Assembly (NCBI GenBank): GCA_028277485.1
Contig: JANQGE010000070.1
Coordinates: 1-64,000 of the forward strand
Origin: Chlorobium sp.
Lineage (GTDB): Bacteria; Bacteroidota; Chlorobiia; Chlorobiales; Chlorobiaceae
Direction of reading: 5' to 3'
DNA length: 64,000 nucleotides
This document shows positions 36,061 through 43,994 of the stretch, piece by piece. The notes beneath the pieces were generated by a model that saw only the letters and a program-made list of their open reading frames with translations, had not been told where the DNA came from and did no database searches. The stretch's first letter is position 1, and the number at the start of each line of letters is the position of its first letter. Position numbers and translations under genes: made by a program.

Positions 36061-36641
36061 CTTAATACATACTCCGTTATCGCCTGGTAAAGATTATCCG
36101 CCACAAACTCCGGTGTGATCCTGCGTTCACGGCAGAGCGCTTCCTCACCGTGGCCGGTCCTGACGAGAATGGGTCTGAGGCCTGCACGTAAACCGCATTC
36201 AATATCAACCGTCTTGTCGCCGATAAAAAACGATTGCGTCTTGTCGACTTCAAAACCCGCAGCGAGATAGTCGGCCACCGCCTGGTCAACCATTCCGGTT
36301 TCAGGTTTCCTGCACCAGGCAAAGCGGTCATATTCGGAATGTGGAAAATCCGGATGGGTAGGACAGTAGTAGCTTCGGTCAAAAGAGGTATTTTTTAAAG
36401 CAAGCAGCTCATTCAGATACACATGAATATCTTCGACCTGCTCAGGGGTAACAATTCCTTTCGCGATACCGGCCTGGTTGGTAATTATGACGATTTCGTA
36501 ACCGGCCTGTTTGGCAAGGGCGATCGCAGCACCCACCCCGTCGATTAGCCGAAACTGCTCTCTTGTGGCTACATAGGTGCCTACATCGCAGTTGATCGTA
36601 CCATCCCTGTCAAGAAACAATACCTTTACTTTCCTCACCAT
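36048..36641 (-). CDS. gmhB: D-glycero-D-manno-heptose 1,7-bisphosphate 7-phosphatase family
   Basis: HAD-superfamily phosphatase of about 197 residues that removes the 7-phosphate in ADP-heptose synthesis for lipopolysaccharide core. The nucleophile and acid/base pair are in FLDRDGTIN, motif II is in IITNQAGIAKG, and FIGDKTVDIECG is motif IV. The zinc loop reads CPTHPDFPHSEYDRFAWCRKP (in part), keeping two Cys and the His but lacking one usual Cys. Histidinol-phosphate phosphatase is the main alternative. GTG 36653 would overlap glgA; ATG 36641 gives a four-base gap. Confidence 0.82.
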   Translation of the reverse strand: MVRKVKVLFLDRDGTINCDVGTYVATREQFRLIDGVGAAIALAKQAGYEIVIITNQAGIAKGIVTPEQVEDIHVYLNELLALKNTSFDRSYYCPTHPDFPHSEYDRFAWCRKPETGMVDQAVADYLAAGFEVDKTQSFFIGDKTVDIECGLRAGLRPILVRTGHGEEALCRERRITPEFVADNLYQAITEYVLSGDE

Positions 36642-36645
36642 ACCC

Positions 36646-38121
36646 TCATTCACTCCCCAACAAGCCGCTATAGATCCGGTTATACTTCCCTGCCGACTCT
36701 TTCCATGTCAAATCCCGCTGCATGTTGTCCGTAACAAGCTTTGTCCAGCGGTCATGGTCACCGTAAACTGAAAGCGCCTCCCCGACCTTGCCGACGAGCG
36801 CTTCCGGACTGTAATCATGAAACGCAAACCCCGAACCGTCCCTGCTCCCGTCAATCTCGTCAATAGTTTCGGCAACACCGCCTCCGGCATAAACAATCGG
36901 CACAGTTCCATACCGCATCGCAAAGAGCTGCATCATACCGCAGGACTCGAGTTTCCCGGGCATGAGCAGCATATCTGCCGAAGCTATGATCTGGTGAAAA
37001 AATGCGTCGCTGAAATCAAAATTGAGCCCAAGCCTACCCGGATGCTTTTCGGTAAAAGACTGCAGCTTTTTCTGGATATCCTTGCTTCCCGACCCGGAAA
37101 CAACCAGCTGGATGTCGAGTTCCATCAGCATCTCGAGAGAATCAAGCAGCAGATCGATTCCCTGAAACCGGTCAAAATGTATCACAGCACCTATCAGAGA
37201 CTTTTCCTCATCACAAGACAACCCCAGTCCTTCAAGCAAATACTTCTTGTTTTCAAGTTTCTCATCGAGCCGGCTAATGTCGAATCTCTTCCTGATGAGT
37301 TTGTCAGTCGATGGATTCCACTGCTTGCTATCGAGCCCGTTGGTTATTCCCTGCAGATGATTACCGCGCAAGGCCAACACCTTGTCAACCCCATATGCAG
37401 CTTCAGTGTCGCTGCTGATAAGCTCGGCATACCTGCCCGACGTTGTTGAAACGCTGTCGGCCTGCTCAATACCCGTAAACAACATATTTACCGTATCATT
37501 CTCGGTATGCAACCGCCCGACCATGCTTTCCGGAAGCAGCTTCCTGAACGATTTCAGGGGAAACACTCCCTGGCGGTGCGCGTTATGAACGGTCAGAACT
37601 GTTCTGACGCCCCTGAAAAATCCATTGCTGGCGTAAACGGTTTTCAGCAGCAGGGGAACAAGGCTCGCGTACCAGTCATGGAAATGAACGATATCGGGTT
37701 TCCAGCCAAGCCTTTGCAGTGTTTCAAGAATACCGAGATTGAAAAAAATAACCCTCTCGGCGCTGCCCTTGAAATCTTCACCCTGGGACATATCCGTAAA
37801 AAGGCCATTACGCTTGAAATATTTCTCGTTGTAGAGGAAGTACGTCTGTATCTTGCTGGACGGAAGAGCCGTAACCTTTACGTGAAGCAAATCTGTCTTA
37901 TCTTTCAGGGGGACTTTTATATCTGAAAGCCGCAAGACATCATGGAGGCGAAACTTGCGATCATTGATCACACCGTATTTAGGCATCATTATGCGTGCTT
38001 CACACCCTTCATCTTCCATGGCCTGGGGAAAGGATGCCATGAAATCGGCAAGAGAACTGACCCTTACAAATGGAGAAATTTCACCTGACACATAAAGAAC
38101 CTTGCAAGTGCTTCTGGACAT
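36646..38121 (-). CDS. glgA: Glycogen synthase
   Basis: GT5 glucosyltransferase of 491 residues that extends alpha-1,4-glucan from ADP-glucose. Landmarks: VLYVSGEISPFVRVSSLADF at the N-terminus, IVHFHDWYASLVPLLLK, LTVHNAHRQGVFP, NGLDSKQWNPSTDK and the C-terminal ESCGMMQLFAMRYGTVPIV (EX7E region). The canonical KTGG substrate loop is RVSS here, with Lys replaced by Arg. Position and length otherwise fit GlgA. It is first in the leftward run glgA-gmhB-hemW. Green sulfur bacteria store glycogen, so the role is expected. Confidence 0.88.
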   Translation of the reverse strand: MSRSTCKVLYVSGEISPFVRVSSLADFMASFPQAMEDEGCEARIMMPKYGVINDRKFRLHDVLRLSDIKVPLKDKTDLLHVKVTALPSSKIQTYFLYNEKYFKRNGLFTDMSQGEDFKGSAERVIFFNLGILETLQRLGWKPDIVHFHDWYASLVPLLLKTVYASNGFFRGVRTVLTVHNAHRQGVFPLKSFRKLLPESMVGRLHTENDTVNMLFTGIEQADSVSTTSGRYAELISSDTEAAYGVDKVLALRGNHLQGITNGLDSKQWNPSTDKLIRKRFDISRLDEKLENKKYLLEGLGLSCDEEKSLIGAVIHFDRFQGIDLLLDSLEMLMELDIQLVVSGSGSKDIQKKLQSFTEKHPGRLGLNFDFSDAFFHQIIASADMLLMPGKLESCGMMQLFAMRYGTVPIVYAGGGVAETIDEIDGSRDGSGFAFHDYSPEALVGKVGEALSVYGDHDRWTKLVTDNMQRDLTWKESAGKYNRIYSGLLGSE

Positions 38122-38241
38122 CTATATCGTAAACAATCTGTTATTTTTCTCAAAATATTTTCATAGAACTACATAGCTTCTTAATTTACAAATTCACACG
38201 CTGATTTACAATCTACGGCAGGGCTTCCAACGTATCTTTCG

Positions 38242-39954
38242 ATGAAACCTTTACCGCTTTTTTTCAGCCTGTATGTATTCCTTTCGGCATGCGCGGTTGA
38301 CCGTCCGCCGACAGGCGGGCCGAGGGATACCGCACCCCTGGAGGTTCTTTCCGCCGACCCTTCCCCCTCTTCTGTAAATATCTCTCCTGAACGGATTCTT
38401 TTCAGCTTCAACCGCTATGTTCCTACAGCAGCATTGAGAAGAGCCCTTTTCTTCTCCCCCGAGATTACAGATTACACCCTTAACGGAGATGGCACAGAAG
38501 CCGAAATAGTATTCCGAAAACCGCTGGACGAAAATAAAACCTATACGATCACCATCAACAAATCATTGAGAAGCAGCCGCGGCAACGAACTTGAGCGGAG
38601 CTACATTTACGCGTTCTCAACCGGCAAGGAAATCAACCGCGGCATCATTGCCGGACAGGTTTTTTCGAACGACACCCGGCCCCAGCCTCGCGCGCTTATC
38701 CTTGCATACGCTGCAACGAAAGGCGACACGCTCTCCCTCAACCCGCTCAAGCGGAAACCCGATTACAGCGTGCAGACCGGTCGAGACGGGAAATTCACTC
38801 TCGACTACCTCACCGAAGGCAGCTATCGGCTGGTTGCGCTGCTGGACAGGAACAGCGACCTGAGACCGAACCCTGACAGCGAGCCTTTCGGTACCGGATA
38901 CCGGGAACTGATCCGAACAGGTACGTCGGGCAACCTGTTCAGGCTCGCCGAACCAAGACACACCCCGAAACTGATCCACTGCACTTCGCCCGCCCGCAAC
39001 CTTATTGAAGTCAGCTTTAACCATCCCATTCCCGTTGAAAATTTCAAGGTCACAGCGCTCGCCGTTCTCGATACGGCACGGAACACCGCAGTCCCCGTCA
39101 AAGGGTTCTACAGTGTTAAAAAAGCTATGGAGGCCGCTACCTTCCGGCTGGTTACCGGCTCCCTCGATAAGAAATCGGGATACCGGATAACCTACACCCC
39201 TGACAGCGGTGAACAAGCCTCCTCGGCTGCATGCAGGGGAAGCGGCAAAGAGGAAAAGAAAACCATCACCATAACGCAGTTGTCGCCGAAAGATGGTGAA
39301 ACGACGGCCTTCCTTGCCCCGGCTTACCCTGAGCGAGACAGAACGATCGACATATCCTTCAACATACCGGTTGAGCGGCAATCGCTCGAGCAAGCCGTGC
39401 AGCTTTTCGCCGTTAACGAACAAGCCCCTGTCCCCCTTCCCTTCCGCATCAAGCCGATAGATAACAGGCGCTACACCTTGCAGGCCGAAACCGCTTTCCG
39501 CAACGGCGGCTCCTATCGTATTGACATGCAACTGGCAAACCTTATCGGCCTCAATGGGGAAAGGTCTTCCGACTCACTCATAACCTCATCATTTACCGTG
39601 GCGAATGCCGGAGATTTCGGAACAATTACCGGAACCGTATCGGGCGCAACCGGAACCGTTATCGTCGAAGCACTTGATTCAGCGAGCAGGCTGCTTCGCA
39701 GGACGGCCGTACAACCCGGCAACGGCAGCCCGGCCGGTTTCAGCATCGATGGACTCGCTCCGGGCCGGTACACACTCCGGGCATTTATCCCGCGATCAGC
39801 GAAAACTGCATTCCCTGACGCATCATGGAACCCCGGCAACGTCTATCCTTTTGAACCGGCAGATCTCTTCACTGTTTATGCAGATACGGTAACCGTCAGA
39901 AAAGGCTGGGAAACAGAACAAATAAGACTTCAATTCCCTCCCGTTGCACCTTAA
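38242..39954 (+). CDS. Ig-like (Big_5) domain lipoprotein
   Basis: Exported lipoprotein of 570 residues: signal peptide with lipobox LSAC (Cys at residue 17), then PPTGGPRDTAP, a stretch typical of a Bacteroidetes/Chlorobi family. An N-terminal Big_5-type domain follows (ISPERILFSFNRYV, LDENKTYTITI), then a carboxypeptidase-regulatory-like fold (YSVQTGRDGKFTLDYLTEGSYRLVALLD), and a second pair at the C-terminus. Function is unknown; it is a surface or periplasmic beta-rich protein. glgA is divergent at 38121. Confidence 0.82.
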   Translation: MKPLPLFFSLYVFLSACAVDRPPTGGPRDTAPLEVLSADPSPSSVNISPERILFSFNRYVPTAALRRALFFSPEITDYTLNGDGTEAEIVFRKPLDENKTYTITINKSLRSSRGNELERSYIYAFSTGKEINRGIIAGQVFSNDTRPQPRALILAYAATKGDTLSLNPLKRKPDYSVQTGRDGKFTLDYLTEGSYRLVALLDRNSDLRPNPDSEPFGTGYRELIRTGTSGNLFRLAEPRHTPKLIHCTSPARNLIEVSFNHPIPVENFKVTALAVLDTARNTAVPVKGFYSVKKAMEAATFRLVTGSLDKKSGYRITYTPDSGEQASSAACRGSGKEEKKTITITQLSPKDGETTAFLAPAYPERDRTIDISFNIPVERQSLEQAVQLFAVNEQAPVPLPFRIKPIDNRRYTLQAETAFRNGGSYRIDMQLANLIGLNGERSSDSLITSSFTVANAGDFGTITGTVSGATGTVIVEALDSASRLLRRTAVQPGNGSPAGFSIDGLAPGRYTLRAFIPRSAKTAFPDASWNPGNVYPFEPADLFTVYADTVTVRKGWETEQIRLQFPPVAP

Positions 39955-39993
39955 CAGTAACCGCACCTTCGTCAAACCAATCATCCATCACGA

Positions 39994-40566
39994 ATGACAG
40001 CTCCCGCAAAAATCGGCCCGAATTCCATAATTCAGACTGTAGCCGCTCTTGAAGCAAAATACGGCAAGGCAGAAGCTGATGCACGCCTGATTGTCGCAGG
40101 CCACGGACACCTTATCGGCAATCCGCCCTCCGCAATGGTTCAGGAAGAAAAATTCCACAACCTTGTCAAAGCCCTCGACAAAGAACTTGACCCCGGTGTG
40201 CTTGCTGAACTGCTTAACGACTCGGGACAACGCACCGCGGCCTATCTCTTGAAAGTGAGAATTCCCGGATTTTTCCAGAAGCTGCTCAAACCTCTGCCGC
40301 CCGGACTTGCATTCAAGCTGCTGCTCTTCGCTATCGGCAAGAATGCCTGGACGTTTACCGGCAGCGGCGATTTCAGCTACACCACCGGGCAAACACCGGT
40401 CATCACCGTCAGAGTTACCTACCCGGCCCTTCCGGTGGTCGGCAACTTCTACCTCGGCACCTTCACCAAGCTGCTCAGGGAACTGGTGAACCCCGATACG
40501 AAGATCGACACATCGATCACGGGAGAAAGTGGAAACATCACCTGCCGCTACACCTGCCACATCTGA
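39994..40566 (+). CDS. bchJ: BchJ family protein
   Basis: A 190-residue protein matching the BchJ family: IGPNSIIQTVAALE at the start, PPSAMVQEEKFHNLVKAL, RTAAYLLKVRIPGFFQKLLKPLP and KNAWTFTGSGDFSY. BchJ was first named a 4-vinyl reductase, but in green sulfur bacteria the divinyl reductase is BciA and BchJ is thought to act as an accessory or substrate-handling factor. It is apart from the bchLBN genes here. The fold is related to V4R-type small-molecule-binding domains. The call rests on remembered family pattern. Confidence 0.75.
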   Translation: MTAPAKIGPNSIIQTVAALEAKYGKAEADARLIVAGHGHLIGNPPSAMVQEEKFHNLVKALDKELDPGVLAELLNDSGQRTAAYLLKVRIPGFFQKLLKPLPPGLAFKLLLFAIGKNAWTFTGSGDFSYTTGQTPVITVRVTYPALPVVGNFYLGTFTKLLRELVNPDTKIDTSITGESGNITCRYTCHI

Positions 40567-40576
40567 TACCAGCCCA

Positions 40577-40733
40577 TGACATTCCGGCAGGCAATCCGGG
40601 CGGACTGACAATTTCTACTCCGTTTTTACAAATGTATACCTGCACACCGGCTGTAGGCCGGTAATCCCGGTGGGCAAAAGCATTTCGCCACCGCTTCACG
40701 CAGCGCCTCCTCAGGCAGCCCGGGCCGCTCCTC
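40577..40733 (-). pseudogene. Frameshifted remnant of an AlbA/AAA_4-type ATP-binding protein
   Basis: On the reverse strand one frame reads LPEEALREAVA and the next frame continues NAFAHRDYRPTAGVQVYI, GVEIVSPPGLPAGMS. Joined, these give the HRDY/ SPGGLP region of COG2865-type regulators (Schlafen AlbA_2 N-terminus with a GHKL-like C-terminus). One extra A in the AAA run at 40683-40685 breaks the frame. Neither the N-terminal domain nor the C-terminal winged helix is present; the fragment lies between bchJ and the helix-hairpin-helix gene. Confidence 0.6.
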
Positions 40734-40757
40734 ACACCTGACATGTTTGATGATATT

Positions 40758-41045
40758 TCATGGTTTCAGCATTCGTTTTCGTTCTTCAGTATACATCCAC
40801 CACGGATGGGGCTCCTCGCCCTCCATGAATCGTATTATCGAAATAAGTACATCAAGCAGGCAGGGGTCTTGCCGTTTACCCTTTATTGTGGAAAGCTTGT
40901 GATACAATTCAAGCGGAGATTGACCGGCAAGATCACTCGGTCTTTCAATCCCCATAAGACGAAGATCAGCAGCGATTGCCGGGCCGATGTTGGGAAGATC
41001 GGTGAGCTTTTCAAGCCGGTTTCTGTCAACCTTGTCAGGGTTCAT
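40758..41045 (-). CDS. Helix-hairpin-helix (Cdd1-like) small protein
   Basis: A 95-residue protein with a helix-hairpin-helix core (LTDLPNIGPAIAADLRLMGI, SPLELYHKL) and a C-terminal LLDVLISIIRFMEGEEPHPWWMYTEERK. This matches the Cdd1 or pathogenicity-locus family. Its ATG overlaps the TGA of the preceding 62-residue gene (ATGA), so they form an operon. DNA binding is possible, as for other helix-hairpin-helix proteins; the function is unknown. Confidence 0.75.
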   Translation of the reverse strand: MNPDKVDRNRLEKLTDLPNIGPAIAADLRLMGIERPSDLAGQSPLELYHKLSTIKGKRQDPCLLDVLISIIRFMEGEEPHPWWMYTEERKRMLKP

Positions 41046-41230
41046 GTTTTCAATGAGGATTTGAGCAAAGCAAAAGCCTCTTCGGCTGACCTATACTTTC
41101 CTTGCTCAATTGACAACGAACTTAGCGCAAGAATTTTTAACAACGCACGACTTTCCTCACTTTGGTCGTAACCCTCAGCATTCTGCACAACTACCTTTAT
41201 TTCACCGTCTTTTGGGTCTTTGTATTTCAT
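41042..41230 (-). CDS. Small acidic hypothetical protein
   Basis: A 62-residue protein, MKYKDPKDGEIKVV then a helical region (SRALLKILALSSLSIEQGKYRSAEEAFALLKSS, in part). A strong ribosome site (AAAGGAGGATTATTT) precedes the ATG. It is joined by a four-base overlap to the helix-hairpin-helix gene. Size and helix recall an antitoxin, but no family was recognised and no toxin-like partner directly follows. Confidence 0.6.
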   Translation of the reverse strand: MKYKDPKDGEIKVVVQNAEGYDQSEESRALLKILALSSLSIEQGKYRSAEEAFALLKSSLKT

Positions 41231-41340
41231 AAATAATCCTCCTTTTTAAAACACAATTCAGACGTTCTAACTGTGAATTTGCTCATATTAGCAAAGGCAG
41301 CCTTTTGACTGCCCCTGCTATTGATAACTCTACCATGGAA

Positions 41341-41637
41341 TTATTTTTCCCTGTCAATCCAATAATCAGGTTTTCGGTGTTGATGCGCAACAGCAATAAT
41401 AAATATGTGATTCTTTTCTATAGAATATAGAAGCTTGTAAGGAAACTTGTAGAGCAAACATTTTCTTATGTCACCTCGCTCTATTGACCATGCCTCAGGA
41501 TATCGCGTTATTCTTTTTATTGACCGATTAACCTCCCCTCTGAACACCTGACCAAGACCTTCAAACTCAAGTTCGTAGAAATTCATTGCGTCATCCAATT
41601 CGAGTTTCGCATACTTTGAAAAAATAACCCTGGTCAT
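41341..41637 (-). CDS. RelE/ParE superfamily toxin
   Basis: A 98-residue toxin with the ParE pattern: VIFSKYAKLELDDAMNFYE at the N-terminus, then ITRYPEAWSIERGDIRKCLLYKFPYKLLYSI and the C-terminal IIAVAHQHRKPDYW. ParE-type members poison gyrase and RelE-type cleave ribosome-bound mRNA; this one looks more ParE/RelE-mixed. Its start overlaps the stop of the antitoxin by four bases (ATGA). Confidence 0.85.
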   Translation of the reverse strand: MTRVIFSKYAKLELDDAMNFYELEFEGLGQVFRGEVNRSIKRITRYPEAWSIERGDIRKCLLYKFPYKLLYSIEKNHIFIIAVAHQHRKPDYWIDREK

Positions 41638-41840
41638 TGATCTTTGAATACCTCTTCTATAGGAATGCCTTCAAGTCGTCCCTCTCTGTATGCTTTCAGT
41701 CGTGCTTCAGCTTCTTCAGCCCATATTTCGTCAATCTTATGATCTGGCTCGTCAAGGCTTTTCAATAAACCTTCAACAATCATAAGCCGCTCTTCGGGCT
41801 TGAGCGCCATGGCCTGCTCGAGAATTTCTTTATTGCTCAT
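41634..41840 (-). CDS. Addiction-module antitoxin (PF09720-like)
   Basis: A 68-residue protein with the plan of the putative addiction module component family: ILEQAMALKPEERLMIVEGLLKSL, a charged middle (EIWAEEAEARLKAYREGRLEG, in part) and a tail IPIEEVF. It is encoded before the ParE/RelE-type toxin, with a four-base overlap. Such antitoxins neutralise the toxin and may autorepress the operon. Confidence 0.85.
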   Translation of the reverse strand: MSNKEILEQAMALKPEERLMIVEGLLKSLDEPDHKIDEIWAEEAEARLKAYREGRLEGIPIEEVFKDQ

Positions 41841-41978
41841 CTCAATTATCCCTTTTTTCCTTAAACATTGTTTTCTTTCTTATATCAAAAAAATCATCTT
41901 ACGCCCTATCATTTTAATATATAAATCGCAAAACTGATTGCCACAAACAAGGAGGCAAGGCTTCTTACATTCACATTA

Positions 41979-42119
41979 GGGCTACTCTATTTATTGTCAT
42001 GAGCGGTTCAAGTGCAAGGCGGACGTAGCGCAGAAACCGGAGTGTACACAGAGTACATGAGGATTTCGAGCACCGATCAACGAAGCAATTGAATCACGGA
42101 ATAAATAATAGAGGTGCCC
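41979..42119. mobile_element. MITE copy, 141 bp, with target duplication
   Basis: Ends GGGCTACTCTATTTATT and AATAATAGAGGTGCCC; the interior matches the long subtype. Flanked by ATTA at 41975-41978 and 42120-42123. The right duplication includes the stop codon of the HAD gene (TTA on this strand at 42121-42123), so the insertion fell on the gene's end without changing the product. Confidence 0.9.
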
Positions 42120-42120
42120 A

Positions 42121-42816
42121 TTAGTCTCCTTCCACGGCCAAGTAAACCGAAATACTTTCATCAAGTTCGGTAAGGCTTGAGACGGTAAGCGTCGGCTCTA
42201 TCCCCCACGGATCGAAGATCGCCTCAGGGGAACGCCTCACCCATACAGCTCGCATGCCTGCCGAAACTGCACCGATCACATCAAACGGGTTACTTGAAAC
42301 CAACCATGCATTGTCACCCGATGATGCCCTGGACTTCTTCAGGAAATAGCTGTACACAGCAGGATTCGGCTTAAATGACCTCAGATCGTCCACACTGACA
42401 ACGTCGAGAAACATCCCTCGTATACCTGCTGCCGCAAGCAACGTCTCGACAGCTTCAGCGCTGCCGTTGGAAAACGCGTAGAGACGAAACCCTGCTGCCT
42501 TGAGAGCTTCCAGGCTCTCTTCAACGTCATAGAAGGCCGGAAGCGTGCGGTAGTTTTCGAGCAACTCGCCCTTCTGCTCCCCGGTGAGAGGAACTTTGCA
42601 GTAGGTGCAGGTATAGTCGAGAGCGTCCCGGGTACACACCGCGAATGTTTCATAGTTCTGCATCAGGCCCCTGCGGAACGAGTACTCAAGCTGCTTGTCC
42701 CGCCATATCCGGGAAAACTCCTCGGCCTTCTCACCGGCAGCTTCCCGGAGTTTCGACACCAGACCATGCGTATCGATCAGCGTTCCATAGACGTCAAATG
42801 CGAGAGTAGGCTTCAT
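42121..42816 (-). CDS. Haloacid dehalogenase type II family hydrolase
   Basis: HAD hydrolase of 231 residues. The nucleophile motif FDVYGTLIDT is at the start, FSNGSAEAVE is motif II, and the SFKPNPAVY lysine is motif III. VSSNPFDVIGAVSAGM is motif IV, where Asn and Asp hold the usual SSNxxD pattern of L-2-haloacid dehalogenases. The family dechlorinates 2-haloacids or acts on related phosphates; the real substrate is unknown. Confidence 0.85.
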   Translation of the reverse strand: MKPTLAFDVYGTLIDTHGLVSKLREAAGEKAEEFSRIWRDKQLEYSFRRGLMQNYETFAVCTRDALDYTCTYCKVPLTGEQKGELLENYRTLPAFYDVEESLEALKAAGFRLYAFSNGSAEAVETLLAAAGIRGMFLDVVSVDDLRSFKPNPAVYSYFLKKSRASSGDNAWLVSSNPFDVIGAVSAGMRAVWVRRSPEAIFDPWGIEPTLTVSSLTELDESISVYLAVEGD

Positions 42817-42833
42817 CAGGCAATTCTCAACGG

Positions 42834-43379
42834 CTATTGTTCCAGATATTCAGACTCGTGAGGATACTTTGCATACGCAGTCTTGTGCCTTTTGAATCCC
42901 AGTTTTCTATAAAAGCCCTCGTTGCCGAACGTCGAGGTCAAATAGGTCAGCAGATGCTCGTTTCCTTTCAGCAGCTCGTTCATTATCCCTTTCCCGATCC
43001 CCTGTTTTCGGCAAGCCTGCAACACCCCCACATCATAAATCGTCCCGTAGCACAAGCCATCCGATATCAAGCGTCCGGCTCCCACCAGTTCCCCATCCTT
43101 CCATGCGGTGACAACCTTTCTGCTGTTTTGAAAGGCTTTCTTGATTGCTTCAAGATCTCTCTTCAAAATATCACCATGCACACCGTAATAATCAAGCCAA
43201 ACAGCCCGAACCACGGCAGAGAACCGGGAAAAAAACGATATGACAGCTTTTCCTGACTTGCCAAGCTGAGTGCAAAAAATAAAAATCGGAAACCTTACAG
43301 CTCGAGGTATCCTCAAAAAGAGATGGGCATATCCTGAACGGTTGAGGGTGCGAAACCGGAAAACAAATGAAATTGACAA
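42834..43379 (-). CDS. GNAT family acetyltransferase, start uncertain
   Basis: The C-terminal 120 residues are a GNAT domain: FQNSRKVVTAWKDGELVGAGRLISDG, YDVGVLQACRKQGIGKGIM (the acetyl-CoA loop RKQGIGKG) and FGNEGFYRKLGFKRH. The first 60 residues (FRFRTLNRSGYAHLF and onward) have no GNAT pattern and look like non-coding read-through; the real start may be closer to VWLDYYGVHGD, or the true N-terminus may have been lost. The substrate is unknown. Confidence 0.6.
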   Translation of the reverse strand: MSISFVFRFRTLNRSGYAHLFLRIPRAVRFPIFIFCTQLGKSGKAVISFFSRFSAVVRAVWLDYYGVHGDILKRDLEAIKKAFQNSRKVVTAWKDGELVGAGRLISDGLCYGTIYDVGVLQACRKQGIGKGIMNELLKGNEHLLTYLTSTFGNEGFYRKLGFKRHKTAYAKYPHESEYLEQ

Positions 43380-43816
43380 CCTGATTCTGAAGCAGACATG
43401 ATGTAATTGCGATAATTTTTCAGAAGTATCATGGATTTACTATTTTTTTTCTTAAGATATACTGATATATATCGTCTTTCATAGATTCACCTCAGTACCC
43501 CGATTGTCCTTTAGTTCCCCATTTGTTGTCAGTACATGAGAATAACAGCTCCCAGCAAGAACCACAGGGAGTCTTATGCGTCTGTTTGCAAAAGAGCGAA
43601 CAATATGAATACAGTCAGGCACAAAAACCAGATTACATTTTCCAGAGCACTTCAATCGACCATCTGTATTCGGCATCGAACGTGGGTGTGCCATCATTGT
43701 TAATACGTTAAGGGGACAAACGCTCTCCTGCAGGTATTGTTTTTCATTTTCCAGTGCAGTTTGTGATTTAATCTGAACAACACAGTATGCCCTGCATACT
43801 TTCGGGAGGAAAAAAC
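43380..43816. other. Gene-free A+T-rich stretch upstream of the lectin locus
   Basis: About 440 bases with no convincing coding frame. An open frame on the reverse strand (43479-43847) has no family pattern and opposes the small ORF at 43817. The base composition is more A+T-rich than the flanking bch genes, and a run of T at 43442-43450 precedes many TATA-like words, consistent with promoter DNA for 43817-44339. Confidence 0.4.
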
Positions 43817-43954
43817 ATGAAACATCAAAGAAAGGAGGTGATTCCATGGTTTAGAGAGCTCAACAACAGCCAAGTGAGATACTTATTGCATAAAAAACAT
43901 AGCTCATACAAGCTCACTACGGCATCAGTCACGTTGTCATCGTTATTGGAGTGA
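43817..43954 (+). CDS. Small 45-codon ORF upstream of the lectin
   Basis: Reads MKHQRKEVIPWFRELNNSQ, then a mixed tail ending TLSSLLE. A GGGAGGA site seven bases upstream supports translation. Inside it, AAAGGAGGTGATTCC (43831-43845) is nearly a full complement of the 16S rRNA 3' tail and precedes ATG GTT TAG in a different frame. The lectin starts 40 bases after the stop. It may be a leader that couples or pauses translation, or a small protein of unknown role. No family was recognised. Confidence 0.45.
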   Translation: MKHQRKEVIPWFRELNNSQVRYLLHKKHSSYKLTTASVTLSSLLE

Positions 43955-43994
43955 ACAACGTCAACATGAAACCTATAACTAAAAGGAGCGAATT

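Noticed and set aside
41280..41325. GGCAG/CTGCC hairpin after the ParE-type toxin as a terminator
   Set aside because: The stem is only five pairs with a large loop and no T-run.
43479..43847. Reverse-strand frame of 122 codons upstream of the lectin
   Set aside because: No domain pattern or good ribosome site was seen, and it opposes the better supported small ORF at 43817.
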